From the NCBI RefSeq assembly GCF_029946505.1, contig NZ_JARZHG010000015.1:1-64000 (forward strand): 64,000 bases of DNA. Direction: 5' to 3'. The notes beneath the pieces are model-generated. The model searched no databases, was not told where the DNA came from, and was given only the letters and a program-made list of their open reading frames with translations. Origin of the DNA: Polyangium sp. y55x31. GTDB taxonomy: Bacteria > Myxococcota_A > Polyangia > Polyangiales > Polyangiaceae. Both the position numbers and the translations under genes were made by a program. Positions 16,940 to 28,004 of the stretch are shown one piece after another (positions within the stretch are counted from its first letter, which is position 1; the number at the start of each line of letters is the position of its first letter).

Positions 16940-17929
16940 ATGAAGGCAATTCGAGTCGATGCGTTCGGGCCCCCGGCCGAGGTGGTCCGTTACCTCGAGG
17001 TGCCCGAGCCGGAGCCGCCGCGCGAGGGCGAGATCACGGTGTCGGTCGAGGCAACCCCGATCAACCCGTCCGACCTCCTGATCCTGTCGGGCATCTACGG
17101 TGCGCTGCCGCGTCTGCCGACGGTGCCCGGAAAAGAAGGCGTGGGCCGCGTGCACGACGTGGGCCCCGGCGTGCGCGGGATCGAGCGAGGCAGCCGCGTG
17201 CTCTTGCCGATCGGCGTAGGCGCGTGGCGCGAGCGGGTGAAGGTGCTGGCCGAGGACGTGATCCCTGGGCCGGAAGGCGTGCCGGCCGAACAGGTCGCGA
17301 TGGCGACGTTCAATCCGCTCGCCGCGCACTTCCTGCTGACGGCGATCGTGAACCTCGGGCCCGGCGACTTCCTCGTGCAGAACGCGGCGAACTCGGCGAT
17401 CGGGAGGTGGATCGTCACGCTCGCGAAGGAGCGCGGCATCAAGACGGTGAACGTGGTGCGGCGCGCGTCGCAATGCGAGCCCTTGCGCGCGCTCGGCGCG
17501 AACGTGGTGCTCGTCGACGGCGCCGAGCTCGGCAAGCGCATCACCGCGGCGACACGCGGCGCGTCGATCAAGCTCGGGCTCGACGCGGTCGCGGGCGGCG
17601 CGACGACACGCATCGCGGGTTGCCTCGGCCGCGGCGGCACCGTCGTGAGTTACGGGATGCTCAGCGGACAACCGGGGCACATCGCGACGAACGATCTCGT
17701 GTTCCGCGACATCCACCTGCGTGGCTTCTGGCTCGCCTCGCACCTCGCGACGATCCCGAAGGAGGAGCTGCGCGAGCTCTGGAAGCGGCTCGCGGGCCTG
17801 GTCGCGACGGGCGCGGTGAACGTGCCGGTCGAGGCGACGTACACGTTCGATCGGATCAAGGACGCCGTGACGCACGCGCAGCGTGAAGGCCGCGGCGGCA
17901 AGATCGTCCTCGTCCCGCAGAGCCGCTGA
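16940..17929 (+). CDS. MDR-family oxidoreductase, trans-2-enoyl reductase/quinone oxidoreductase type
   Basis: A 329-residue medium-chain dehydrogenase/reductase that lacks the Zn-binding residues of alcohol dehydrogenases. NPSDLLILSGIYGALPRLP and GKEGVGRV are typical of the enoyl-thioester reductase (MECR/ETR1) and quinone-oxidoreductase branch; ANSAIGRWIVTLAKERG is the NADPH-binding loop. The likely reaction is NADPH-dependent reduction of an enoyl-CoA/ACP or a quinone-like acceptor, but the substrate cannot be read. It follows the kinase gene by 6 bp and is probably in its operon. Its stop codon directly abuts the stop of the converging pgeF gene. Confidence 0.82.
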   Translation: MKAIRVDAFGPPAEVVRYLEVPEPEPPREGEITVSVEATPINPSDLLILSGIYGALPRLPTVPGKEGVGRVHDVGPGVRGIERGSRVLLPIGVGAWRERVKVLAEDVIPGPEGVPAEQVAMATFNPLAAHFLLTAIVNLGPGDFLVQNAANSAIGRWIVTLAKERGIKTVNVVRRASQCEPLRALGANVVLVDGAELGKRITAATRGASIKLGLDAVAGGATTRIAGCLGRGGTVVSYGMLSGQPGHIATNDLVFRDIHLRGFWLASHLATIPKEELRELWKRLAGLVATGAVNVPVEATYTFDRIKDAVTHAQREGRGGKIVLVPQSR

Positions 17930-18811
17930 TCAAGCGCGCGCGACGATCGCCGAGAGGAGCCGTCCGCTCTTCGCGGCATCACGCCGATACGAGAAGTAGC
18001 GCTCGTGATCGCACACGGTGCAGCCGCGGACGTCGTCGATCCGCGCAGGCTCGACGCCCGCGGCTGTGAGCTGCGCGCGGACGATGCGGCGAAGGTCGAC
18101 GTGCGCGCGTTCGCGGCTGCGATCGACGACGTCGTCGCCCGCGTCGGATGCGGACGCGAGCGAGGCCGCGACGTCGTCGCCGACCTCGAAGCAACACGGC
18201 TCGATGTGCGGTCCGACCGCCGCGACGATGCTCGGCGAAGGCGCGAGCGTGCGGAGGACGGCGACGCCTGCGGCGGCTGCGTTCGCCACGGTGCCGCGCC
18301 ATCCGCTGTGCACGGCGACGACGGCGCCGCTCTGTCGATCGGCGAGCAGGACGGGCACGCAGTCGGCGGAGCGCACGCCGCACGCGACGCCGGGCGTGCG
18401 TGATGCGGTGATGTCGCCGAGGCGTTTGACGACCTCCTCGCGGTCTTCGGTGCCGTCGAGGATGTGCGCGTCGGTGCCGTGAACCTGGCTGAGGATGTAG
18501 AGGCGCGACAGGGGCACACCCAGGGCCTCTGCGCAACGACGAATGTTCTCCTGCACGGCCGAAGGGTCATCCCCGGTGGCGGCGGCGGCGACGTTGAGGG
18601 AGTCCCATGGGGGAGAGCTGACCCCGCCCGAGCGCGTGAAGAACGCGTGGCGGAAGCCCTCGGCGTCGAGAAGTGCCGAGAAAACAGGGCTCGGCGCGCT
18701 CGCCAGGGGGGGGCCCGGAGGGGGGGCCGCGAGGTCCTCGACCGGGGGGTTACCGGAATCCCGGGATGGCGTGGTGCGTTGGGACGCCTGCTCTCCATTC
18801 GGGCTTTTCAC
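17930..18811 (-). CDS. pgeF: PgeF/YfiH family (laccase-domain) protein
   Basis: A 293-residue member of the multi-copper-polyphenol-oxidase-like family (YfiH/PgeF), which acts on purine nucleosides and, in E. coli, corrects peptidoglycan misincorporation. The motifs are clear: QVHGT, SADCVPVLL, VHSGWRGT and the terminal FSYRRD. The first 45 residues (Pro/Ala-rich) are not part of the fold, so the GTG start at 18811 may be too early and initiation inside this segment is possible. Its first stop base follows directly on the last base of the oppositely oriented MDR gene, with no gap. It is divergent from the next kinase gene, 76 bp away. Confidence 0.88.
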   Translation of the reverse strand: MKSPNGEQASQRTTPSRDSGNPPVEDLAAPPPGPPLASAPSPVFSALLDAEGFRHAFFTRSGGVSSPPWDSLNVAAAATGDDPSAVQENIRRCAEALGVPLSRLYILSQVHGTDAHILDGTEDREEVVKRLGDITASRTPGVACGVRSADCVPVLLADRQSGAVVAVHSGWRGTVANAAAAGVAVLRTLAPSPSIVAAVGPHIEPCCFEVGDDVAASLASASDAGDDVVDRSRERAHVDLRRIVRAQLTAAGVEPARIDDVRGCTVCDHERYFSYRRDAAKSGRLLSAIVARA

Positions 18812-18887
18812 GGATCTTCCTCGCCGGACGTGAGGCTGTCATGGACGAGCGAGGCCGGCGAGGTGATATTTTCCGGCTGAAGATCCG

Positions 18888-20276
18888 ATGCGCCCGCAAG
18901 ACCCGAACATCGGCCGAGACATTCTGGGCGGTCAGTTCCAGATCCTGCAGAAGATCGGCTCGGGCGGGATGGGATCCGTCTACAAGGCCGCGCAACCGGC
19001 GATGAACCGGATGGTGGCCGTGAAGATCCTCCATCCGAAGCTCGCGAACCGCAAAGACCTCGTCTCGAGGTTCCGCCGCGAGGCGCGCGCGATGAGCCAC
19101 CTGACGCACCCGAACACGGTGAAGGTGCTGCTCTACGGCGAGCTCGAAGACGGCTCGCTCTACATCGTGATGGAGTACCTGGAGGGGAAAAACCTCAACC
19201 AGATCGTCCGCAAAGAGGGGCCGATGGGCCTCGACCGCGCGATCCCGGTGCTCATCCAGGTCTGCGGCGCGCTGCAAGAGGCGCACTCGCAGGGGATCGT
19301 CCATCGCGACCTGAAGCCCGAGAACATCTTTTTGTCCACCAACGGAGGTCTGCGCGACTTCCCGAAGGTGCTCGACTTCGGCCTCGCCAAGGTCACCGAG
19401 CGCGAGCTGCGTCCCGGCTCCGTGATGCTCACGCAGGAGGGCATGGTCTTCGGGACGCCGGAGTTCATGTCGCCCGAGCAAGCCCAGGGCAAACCGCTCG
19501 ACGCGCGCAGCGACATCTACTCGCTCGCGGTGATCCTCTACGAGATGCTCACCGGGAAGCTCCCGTTCGACGCGCGCACGCCGATGGAGTTCATCCAGCA
19601 CCACGTGACGAAGCCGCCGCTCGCGCTGGAGACGCGCGTCCCAGGGAAAACCTTCCCGCAAGGGCTCGGCGCGGTGATCGCGAAGGCGCTCGAGAAGCGG
19701 CCCGAGGATCGATACACGACGGCCGCGGACTTCGCCGACGCGCTGAAGCCGTACGCGCCGGGCGGTGGCAAGGGTTTCTCCGGGCTGTTCCCGGCGAGCA
19801 GCGTCGAGGTGCTCGAGAAGGCTTCGCGCTCGCACGCCGAGGTCGCGCACATGCCGGAGGCGAAGCCGGAGTCGCAGCGTCAGCCTCCGTCGAACAAGCA
19901 AGGTGGAGCGCCGGCGCCGGCCGCGATGGACGGCGCGCCCTCGAACCGCAAGCCGAACGGCGCGAACCCGATGACGAGCACGGGCAATCCGGCGTCGGCG
20001 CCGCGGCCGCCGTCGCCGATGACGAGCACGAACAACCCGGTGTCGTCGCCGCGGCCGATGCCGTCGCCGCACGCGGTGCGGCCACCGACGAAGTCGGGGA
20101 CGAACGAGGGCCCGTCGTCGCTGCGCATCGCGCCGCCGGCGTCGAGGTCGGCGCCCGCGCCCGCGCCGGTCGTCGCGAAAGGCACGCCGTCGACGCTGAT
20201 GCTCGTCGGCGTGGCGGTGGGCTTCTTGATCGTGGGCGTGCTACTCGCCGTCGTCGTCCTCAAGCTGCTCCGCTAG
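18888..20276 (+). CDS. Membrane-anchored Ser/Thr protein kinase
   Basis: A 462-residue Hanks kinase with a C-terminal anchor. G24-S-G-G-M-G29, K46, HRD 139-141 and DFG 163-165 are intact. Residues about 290-430 are a Pro/Ala/Ser-rich disordered linker in which NPMTSTGNPAS and SPMTSTNNPVS form a short internal repeat. The last 25 residues (LMLVGVAVGFLIVGVLLAVV) are one membrane helix, so the kinase is held on the cytoplasmic face. There is no extracellular sensor such as PASTA domains. PBP1A starts 42 bp downstream on the same strand, which suggests a joint transcript and a role in cell-wall control, by position only. Confidence 0.93.
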   Translation: MRPQDPNIGRDILGGQFQILQKIGSGGMGSVYKAAQPAMNRMVAVKILHPKLANRKDLVSRFRREARAMSHLTHPNTVKVLLYGELEDGSLYIVMEYLEGKNLNQIVRKEGPMGLDRAIPVLIQVCGALQEAHSQGIVHRDLKPENIFLSTNGGLRDFPKVLDFGLAKVTERELRPGSVMLTQEGMVFGTPEFMSPEQAQGKPLDARSDIYSLAVILYEMLTGKLPFDARTPMEFIQHHVTKPPLALETRVPGKTFPQGLGAVIAKALEKRPEDRYTTAADFADALKPYAPGGGKGFSGLFPASSVEVLEKASRSHAEVAHMPEAKPESQRQPPSNKQGGAPAPAAMDGAPSNRKPNGANPMTSTGNPASAPRPPSPMTSTNNPVSSPRPMPSPHAVRPPTKSGTNEGPSSLRIAPPASRSAPAPAPVVAKGTPSTLMLVGVAVGFLIVGVLLAVVVLKLLR

Positions 20277-20318
20277 CGGACGATCCGAAGCGCGCTCGGC
20301 GTTTCCGAGACACCCACC

Positions 20319-22958
20319 ATGCCGGCCGATCGCCCCTCCGAAGAGCAGAATCGCCCCTCCGAAGAGCAGAACGGTAGCGACACCGGGAAGAGCTCGCCCG
20401 CTGCGCCGAACGAGGCGCAAAGCACGCACGAAGCGAAGAGCACGAACGACGAGGAACGCGAGAAGCGCCGCGCCGCGCGCAGGCGCAAGCGAGCGATCCA
20501 GCGCTGGGCGCGGCGCGCGGGGATCGCGATCGTGCTGCTCGCGGCGGCGGCGATGCTCGGCGTGGCGCTGACGATCCGGCACTACGAGGCGGACCTGCCG
20601 TCGACGGAGGAGCTCAAGAGTTACAGGCCGCCGCAGGTGACGCGCGTGCTCGCGCGGGACGGTCAGGTGGTGCTCGGCGAGCTCTTCGTCGAGCGACGCA
20701 CGATCATCGACGTCGAGTCCTTGCCCCCGCACGTGCGCTACGCGGCGCTCGCCGCGGAGGACGCATCCTTCTACGAGCACAAGGGGCTCGATTATCCGGG
20801 GATGCTGCGCGCGCTCTACAAGAACCTGCGCGGCGCGAGCGCGAAGCAGGGCGCGAGCACGATCACGCAGCAGGTCGTGAAGAACGTGCTGCTCACCTCC
20901 GAGCGCACGTTCGATCGGAAGATGAAGGAGGTCATCCTCGCGCGTCGCATCGAGCAGGAGCTCACGAAGAACGAGATCCTCGGGCTCTACCTGAACCACA
21001 TCTACTTCGGGCACGGGCGTTACGGGATCGAGGAGGCTTGCCGGTACTACTTCGGCAAGTCGATCCGCGACGCGACGCTCGCGCAGGCCGCGCTGCTCGC
21101 GGGCATCGTGAAGGGGCCGAGCATCTACTCGCCACGCGTGAGCCTCGAGCGCGCGAAGAAGCGGCGCGAGTACGTGCTCGGGCAGATGCTCGCGAAGGGC
21201 TTCGCGACGGCCGAAGAGGTGGAGCGCGCGCGGGCCGAGGAGGTGAACCTCGCGCCCGCGCAGGAAGAGATGCGCGAGCTCGCGCCCGAGGTCGTCGAGG
21301 AGGCGAAGCGCACGCTGCGCGCGCTCGTGGGGCCGGACGCGGATCGCGGCGGCTACACGATCACGACGACGATCGATCCGACGCTGCAGTCGAAGGCGCG
21401 CGGCGCGGTGCGCGCGAGCCTCGATGGGTACTTGAAGCGGCACAACATGGTCGCGCCGCTCGCGCCGGGCAAACGCGAGCCGCCCGCGTTCGAGGGCGCG
21501 CCGAAGCCCGTCGGTCATCGCGTGTACGCGGGCGTCGTGACGGGACACGACGACACGAAGGGGCTCTTGTTCGTGCGGATCGGCGCGCTCGCGGGCGCGG
21601 TCGATCTGCGGGGGAAGAGTCGGTACAACCCGAAGGATCTCTTGCCGAGCCAGTTCGCGAAGGTCGGCAAGGTGCTGCGCGTGAGCCTCGTGGATCCGAA
21701 GGAGGCCGCCGCGTCGGCCGCGGATCCGCGTCAGGGCGCGCCCGAGACGCACGAGGAGCCGCCGCCGGAACAAACGCCGAAGGAGAAGGCGCAGCCGGCA
21801 GGGCTACGGCTCGAGCTCGGGCCGCAGTCGGCGCTCGTGGCGATCGACGTCGCGTCGCGCGACATCGTGGCGCTCGTCGGAGGCTACGAGGGCGTGCGCG
21901 CCGGGCTCGATCGGACGCTCGCGAAGAGGCAGCCCGGATCGACGTTCAAGGCGTTCGTCTACGCGTACGGGATCCACACGCGCAAGCTGACGCCGGCCAC
22001 GTTGCTGGAGACGAGCCCCGCGGCGCTCAAGGGCTACCAGCCGAACAACTACGACGAGAGCGAAGGGAAGACGCCGGCGCGTCTGCGCGAGGCGCTCGCG
22101 CACAGCGTGAACGTGGCCGCGGTGTGGTCGATCCAGGAGCTCGGTCCGGCGAACGTGATGACGTTCGCGCAAGACCTCGGGATCGAGTCGAAGCTCGGCG
22201 CGGATCTGTCTCTCGCGCTCGGCGCCTACGAGGTGACGCCGCGCGAGATGGCCGCCGCATACGCGTCGTTCGCCGCAGGGGGCGAGTACAAGAAGCCGCG
22301 GCTCATCACGCGGATCACCGGGCCGAACGGGGTCGACATTCAGCTCGACGCGGAGCCGGAGCCGAAGCGCGTGCTCACGGAGGAGGAGGCGTTCCTGATG
22401 AACAGCCTGCTCCGGAGCGTGGTGGAGCGAGGCACGGCGACACGCGCGAAGGCGCTCGATCGGTGGATCGCCGGCAAGACGGGGACGAGCAATCAGTCGA
22501 AGGACGCGTGGTTCGTCGGTTACTCGATGGACATCGCGTGCGCGGTGTGGACGGGCTTCGACGACGCAGCGCCGCTCGGAGCAGGCGAGACGGGCGCGGT
22601 CGCGTCACTGCCCGCGTTCGTGGACTTCATGCGCGAGGCGCACGCGGGCAAACCGAAGCGAGCGCCGGTGGAGCCCCCGGGCCTCGAGCACAAGCAGATC
22701 GATCCGGAGACGGGCCTGCTCGCGTACGAGGGGCAAGAGAACGCGATCGACGAGGTGTTCTTGAAGGACACCTCGCCCGACGCAGGCGTCGACGCCGCGC
22801 CGGACGGCGAAGCGGACGCGGAGACGGGCGAGGCGGGCGCAGCCGAAGAAGGCGCGGAGGCGGGCGCCGAGGAGCCGCTCCCGGTCATCCCGGTGCCGAC
22901 GCTGAAGCCGGAAGGGCCGCCCGGCGAGGGCGACGAGGTTCACGTCAAGGAGCCTTGA
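20319..22958 (+). CDS. mrcA: Class A penicillin-binding protein 1A
   Basis: An 879-residue bifunctional peptidoglycan synthase. A cytoplasmic charged tail of 66 residues is followed by a membrane helix at about 67-86. The glycosyltransferase (GT51) domain has the catalytic Glu147 in AAEDASFYEHKG and the later TITQQVVKN motif. The transpeptidase has the active Ser541 in STFK (541-544), SVN at 596-598 and KTGTS at 720-724. It has an acidic Ala/Glu-rich C-terminus. The cytoplasmic tail contains a duplicated PSEEQN. It lies 42 bp after the kinase gene, so phosphorylation of this tail is a reasonable but untested idea. Confidence 0.94.
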   Translation: MPADRPSEEQNRPSEEQNGSDTGKSSPAAPNEAQSTHEAKSTNDEEREKRRAARRRKRAIQRWARRAGIAIVLLAAAAMLGVALTIRHYEADLPSTEELKSYRPPQVTRVLARDGQVVLGELFVERRTIIDVESLPPHVRYAALAAEDASFYEHKGLDYPGMLRALYKNLRGASAKQGASTITQQVVKNVLLTSERTFDRKMKEVILARRIEQELTKNEILGLYLNHIYFGHGRYGIEEACRYYFGKSIRDATLAQAALLAGIVKGPSIYSPRVSLERAKKRREYVLGQMLAKGFATAEEVERARAEEVNLAPAQEEMRELAPEVVEEAKRTLRALVGPDADRGGYTITTTIDPTLQSKARGAVRASLDGYLKRHNMVAPLAPGKREPPAFEGAPKPVGHRVYAGVVTGHDDTKGLLFVRIGALAGAVDLRGKSRYNPKDLLPSQFAKVGKVLRVSLVDPKEAAASAADPRQGAPETHEEPPPEQTPKEKAQPAGLRLELGPQSALVAIDVASRDIVALVGGYEGVRAGLDRTLAKRQPGSTFKAFVYAYGIHTRKLTPATLLETSPAALKGYQPNNYDESEGKTPARLREALAHSVNVAAVWSIQELGPANVMTFAQDLGIESKLGADLSLALGAYEVTPREMAAAYASFAAGGEYKKPRLITRITGPNGVDIQLDAEPEPKRVLTEEEAFLMNSLLRSVVERGTATRAKALDRWIAGKTGTSNQSKDAWFVGYSMDIACAVWTGFDDAAPLGAGETGAVASLPAFVDFMREAHAGKPKRAPVEPPGLEHKQIDPETGLLAYEGQENAIDEVFLKDTSPDAGVDAAPDGEADAETGEAGAAEEGAEAGAEEPLPVIPVPTLKPEGPPGEGDEVHVKEP
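20331..20372 (+). repeat. Two tandem 21-bp repeats at the start of the PBP1A gene
   Basis: Two copies of a 21-bp unit differ only in the last base. They encode PSEEQN-R-PSEEQN in the cytoplasmic tail, so copy number changes would keep the reading frame. Confidence 0.9.
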
Positions 22959-22979
22959 GCGGGAGGCGTTCGTTCGAGC

Positions 22980-23591
22980 TCAAACGAGCTCGTCGATGGG
23001 CCCTGCGCCCTCGCGCAGGATACGCACGTCGCCTTCGCTGAGGTCGACGACGGTCGTGGGCTGGTTGCCGCCGGCGCCGGCGTCGAGGACGAGCTCGAGC
23101 GCGGGGAAGCGCTCCTTGATCTCCCACGGATCGACCATGGGATCCTCGCCGGGCGGCGCCGCGGTCGTGCTGATGATCGGGCGCCCGAGCTCGCGCACGA
23201 TCGCGAGCGTGACGGGGTGCGACGGCACGCGGATGCCCACCGTCTTCTTGTTCATCTGCACGATCTTCGGCACCTCGCGGGTCGCTTGGAGCACAAAGCA
23301 ATACGGGCCGGGCAAGAAGCGCTTGAGCACGCGGTAGGCGGCGTTCTCGACGATCGCGTACCGCGCGATGTCCCCGAGATCCGGGCAGATGAAGGCGAGG
23401 TTCTTGTCTCGCTGCATCCCCTTGATCTGGTAGAGCGTCTCGATCGCCTGCTTGTTGAAGAGGTCGCAGCCGAGCCCGTAGACGGTGTCCGTCGGGTAGC
23501 CGATGACGCCGCCCTTCTCCAAGATCTCGACGGCGCGCCGGATCTTGCGAGGCTCGGGGTGCTCGGGGTTGATGGGGAGGAGGATGGCCAC
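22980..23591 (-). CDS. Sua5/YciO/YrdC-family protein (threonylcarbamoyl-AMP synthase type)
   Basis: A 203-residue YrdC-fold protein. The nucleotide/carbonate-binding sequences are visible: GGVIGYPTDTVYGLGCD near the N-terminus, KNLAFICPDL, and the C-terminal PIISTTAAPPGEDP. TsaC/Sua5 enzymes make threonylcarbamoyl-AMP for t6A37 tRNA modification; this one has the MAILLPINPEHPEPRKI start and short length of the YciO branch, whose activity is weaker or unclear. It lies downstream of atpG on the same strand, beyond a strong hairpin, and ends 22 bp from the converging PBP1A stop. Confidence 0.87.
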   Translation of the reverse strand: MAILLPINPEHPEPRKIRRAVEILEKGGVIGYPTDTVYGLGCDLFNKQAIETLYQIKGMQRDKNLAFICPDLGDIARYAIVENAAYRVLKRFLPGPYCFVLQATREVPKIVQMNKKTVGIRVPSHPVTLAIVRELGRPIISTTAAPPGEDPMVDPWEIKERFPALELVLDAGAGGNQPTTVVDLSEGDVRILREGAGPIDELV

Positions 23592-23623
23592 GGGTGCGGC
23601 TCGGAAGGTGAGGACTGCGGGCC

Positions 23624-23662
23624 GTGGGGCGCGGCTCGACGCTTCCGAGCGACGCGCCCCAC
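23624..23662. terminator. Long hairpin downstream of atpG
   Basis: The arms GTGGGGCGCG and CGCGCCCCAC pair perfectly, and an inner GCTCG/CGAGC pair extends the stem to 15 bp with a two-base bulge and a 7-base loop. It lies 20 bp beyond the atpG stop, before the YciO-type gene. No T-run follows, so it could attenuate read-through from the atp genes rather than end it. Confidence 0.6.
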
Positions 23663-23681
23663 GAGCGGGACGAGGAAGGAC

Positions 23682-24617
23682 TTATTCCTTCAACGCCTCG
23701 CTGCCGCCGATGATCTCCATGAGCTCCTTGGTGATCGCAGCCTGACGCGCGCGGTTGTATTCGAGCGTCAGGCGCTCGACCATTTCCTTCGCGTTCTTCG
23801 TGGCCGCGTCCATCGCCGTGAGCTTCGCGCCGAACTCGCTCGCCATCGACTCGTAGAGCGCGCGCAGGAGCGAGATGTCGACGTACATCGGCGCGAGCAC
23901 GTCGAGCAGCGCCTCGCGGTTCGGCTCGAAGATGAACTCGGTCGCCGAGGTCGCCTCGGCCTGATCGGCCTCCGCGAGCGGACGAACGGGCAAGAGCCGC
24001 TCGACCACGACCTGCTGGGTGACCGCGCTCTTGAACTCGTTGTAGATGACGTAAATGCTGTCGACCTCGCCCTTGAGGAAGGGAGCGAGGATCTCTTTGC
24101 CCACGCGCTGCGCCGTCTCGAGGGCGAGCTTCTCCCAGACACCCGGGAGGTAGCCGAGGTTCGGGGCGTTGCGGCGGCTCATGTAGTCACGGCCTTTGCG
24201 GCCGATGACCTTCATGACGACCTCCTGCCCCTGCTCGACGCGGCTCTTCCACTCGCGCTCGGCGCGCTTGTTGATGTTCGTGTTGAACGCGCCGCAGAGC
24301 CCACGATCACTCGTGAGGATCAGGAGCATCACGCGGCGCTCCTGGCGCTCGACGAGCAGCGGGTGGAGCGGACGCTCGAGGACGACGTCGGCATCCGAAG
24401 GGACGCCCTGCCCGCCATCCTGCGCGCTCGCCGCGCGCGCCGAGGCCGTGATCGCCGCGAGGACCTCCTGCGTCTTGACGGCGTAGGGGCGCAGCTCGGT
24501 GATGCGCTGCTGGGCGCGGTTGAGCCGCGCACCAGCAACCATCTTCATCGCGCGCGTGATCTTCTGCGTCGAGCGGACGCTGGTGATGCGCTTGCGGATC
24601 GCTTTGAGCGAAGGCAC
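23682..24617 (-). CDS. atpG: ATP synthase gamma subunit
   Basis: A 311-residue central-stalk subunit of F1. The N-terminal helix (MPSLKAIRKRITSVRSTQKITRAMKMVA) and the C-terminal helix (DAATKNAKEMVERLTLEYNRARQAAITKELMEI) are the two coiled-coil helices that turn inside the alpha3-beta3 ring; both are well conserved. It begins 3 bp after the atpA stop, so translation is probably coupled. It is followed by a hairpin rather than by atpD (beta), which is unusual for an atp operon. Confidence 0.97.
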   Translation of the reverse strand: MPSLKAIRKRITSVRSTQKITRAMKMVAGARLNRAQQRITELRPYAVKTQEVLAAITASARAASAQDGGQGVPSDADVVLERPLHPLLVERQERRVMLLILTSDRGLCGAFNTNINKRAEREWKSRVEQGQEVVMKVIGRKGRDYMSRRNAPNLGYLPGVWEKLALETAQRVGKEILAPFLKGEVDSIYVIYNEFKSAVTQQVVVERLLPVRPLAEADQAEATSATEFIFEPNREALLDVLAPMYVDISLLRALYESMASEFGAKLTAMDAATKNAKEMVERLTLEYNRARQAAITKELMEIIGGSEALKE

Positions 24618-24620
24618 GGG

Positions 24621-26477
<1,857 letters not shown>

Positions 26478-26484
26478 CTATCGA

Positions 26485-27027
26485 CTAGGTGCGGAGCAGC
26501 GACTCGCGGAAGCTCTCGAGGCGGGCCTTGACGCTCCCGTCGATCACCCGGTCGCCGATGCGGGTGACGATGCCTGCGATGAGCGAGGAATCCTGCACGT
26601 GGGTGATGACGACCTTGCGGCCAGTCGATTTCTCGAGCTCGGCGCGGAGCTTCGCAAGGTAGCTCTCGCTGAGCGGACCAGCGCTCGTGACCGTCGCGCG
26701 GACCGTGCCCGCGTCCTCGTCCACGAGCTTCTCGAGCTGACGGACCATGTCCGGCAGCGCCGAGAGGCGCCTGCGCTTGGCGAGCAGGCGCAGCGTCGAG
26801 AGCGCCGTCTCGGAGAGGCTCATGCGCTGGCCGACCTCCTTGAGGACGGCCTCGCGTTGATCCTCCGCGATGAGCGGGCTCGAGAGGACCATCCGGAGAT
26901 CGTCCGACTTCTCGAAGCTCGCCGAAAAATCCGCGAGGTCCCGCGCCACCACGGGCAGATTCTTGAGCTCCTTGCCGAGCTCGAAGACCGCACGCGCATA
27001 CCGCCTGGCGATCGTCTCGCTGCTCAT
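26485..27027 (-). CDS. atpH: ATP synthase delta subunit
   Basis: A 180-residue OSCP/delta protein that joins the peripheral stalk to the top of F1. [17 protein letters not shown] is the conserved N-terminal helix, and [32 protein letters not shown] the conserved C-terminal strand motif. Its start overlaps the atpF stop by 4 bases, the usual coupled arrangement in this operon. Confidence 0.96.
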   Translation of the reverse strand: MSSETIARRYARAVFELGKELKNLPVVARDLADFSASFEKSDDLRMVLSSPLIAEDQREAVLKEVGQRMSLSETALSTLRLLAKRRRLSALPDMVRQLEKLVDEDAGTVRATVTSAGPLSESYLAKLRAELEKSTGRKVVITHVQDSSLIAGIVTRIGDRVIDGSVKARLESFRESLLRT

Positions 27028-28004
27028 CGCGCTCCTCCCGCAGGCCCGCTCGCAGCGAGCGCTTCACGCACCGAGGTCAGGTAGTCCTCGCTCATCCGAT
27101 CGAGATCGGCCTGCGCCGTGCGGCTGCGGATGATCTCCTCGGCCGCCGCCGTCGCGCCCTGCACCGCCTCGCGCATGAGCTCGATCCGCGCCGTCCGGAG
27201 CTCCTGCTCGATGCGGAACTCGGCGTCGCGGCGCATGCGCGCCCGGCGCTCCTCGGCCTCGGCAACGATGTGCTTCTTCTCGAGCTCGGCCTGGGCCGCG
27301 TACTCGGCCTTGAGCGCCGTGAGCGTCTCGGCCATCTGCTCGAACTTGTTCTCGTACTCGTCGAGCCGCTTCTGCGCCTCGTTCTTCAGCCGCGCCGCGT
27401 TGTCGATCTCCGACATGATCGACTGCTTGCGCTTCACGAGCGCCTCGCCGATCGGCTTCTTGCCGAAGCGGTAGAGGATGAACCCGAGCACGCCGAGGTT
27501 CAGGATCGACGCGAGGAACGGCGGCGGCTCGTTCTTCGGATCGCAAGGATCCGCGTGGTTCTCGTAGCGCCAGAGGAGCTTGTTCACGAAGCCCGGCTGG
27601 ATCGCCTTCTCGTTGTTCACGGCGATCATGCCGTGCCACCAGTTGATCTGGTCGAAGTGCGGGGCGTCGTGCGGGCCGTGGCCGGGGCAATGCCCGCCGT
27701 GCCCGCCGCCGTGATCACCCGCCGCCTCGGCGTGCGCCGGCGCAGGCGCGCGCTGCGGCTGCCGCTGCATGCCCGGCGGAAAACCAGGGCGACCCGGCAT
27801 CCCCTGCCCCGGCATGCCACCCGGCATCGGGCGGCCCATCTGCCCCGGCTGCCCCGGCGCCGGCCGCGCCTGGCCCGGCGGGACGTCGAGCGGCGGATGC
27901 CCCGCGGGCAAACCCTGGTTCGGGTTCGTCTGCGCGAACGCCGAGGCGCCCGCGAGACCCACCGCGAGCGGGAAGAAGACTTTCGCGAGCCTGCGCGACA
28001 TCAT
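27024..28004 (-). CDS. atpF: ATP synthase b subunit with an exported N-terminal extension
   Basis: The peripheral-stalk b subunit, 326 residues instead of the usual 160 or so. The second half is normal: a membrane helix at about 162-180, then a long charged coiled coil ([21 protein letters not shown] and onward). In front of it are about 160 extra residues: a signal-like start (1-24, ending ASAFA), a Pro/Gly/Met-rich run (about 40-90) and a His-rich segment with H91, H98, H102, H105, H109, H112 and H116 plus Cys106. Since b subunits have their N-terminus outside the membrane, this extension should face the periplasm. It overlaps atpF' and atpH by 4 bp on each side. Confidence 0.93.
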   Translation of the reverse strand: MMSRRLAKVFFPLAVGLAGASAFAQTNPNQGLPAGHPPLDVPPGQARPAPGQPGQMGRPMPGGMPGQGMPGRPGFPPGMQRQPQRAPAPAHAEAAGDHGGGHGGHCPGHGPHDAPHFDQINWWHGMIAVNNEKAIQPGFVNKLLWRYENHADPCDPKNEPPPFLASILNLGVLGFILYRFGKKPIGEALVKRKQSIMSEIDNAARLKNEAQKRLDEYENKFEQMAETLTALKAEYAAQAELEKKHIVAEAEERRARMRRDAEFRIEQELRTARIELMREAVQGATAAAEEIIRSRTAQADLDRMSEDYLTSVREALAASGPAGGAR

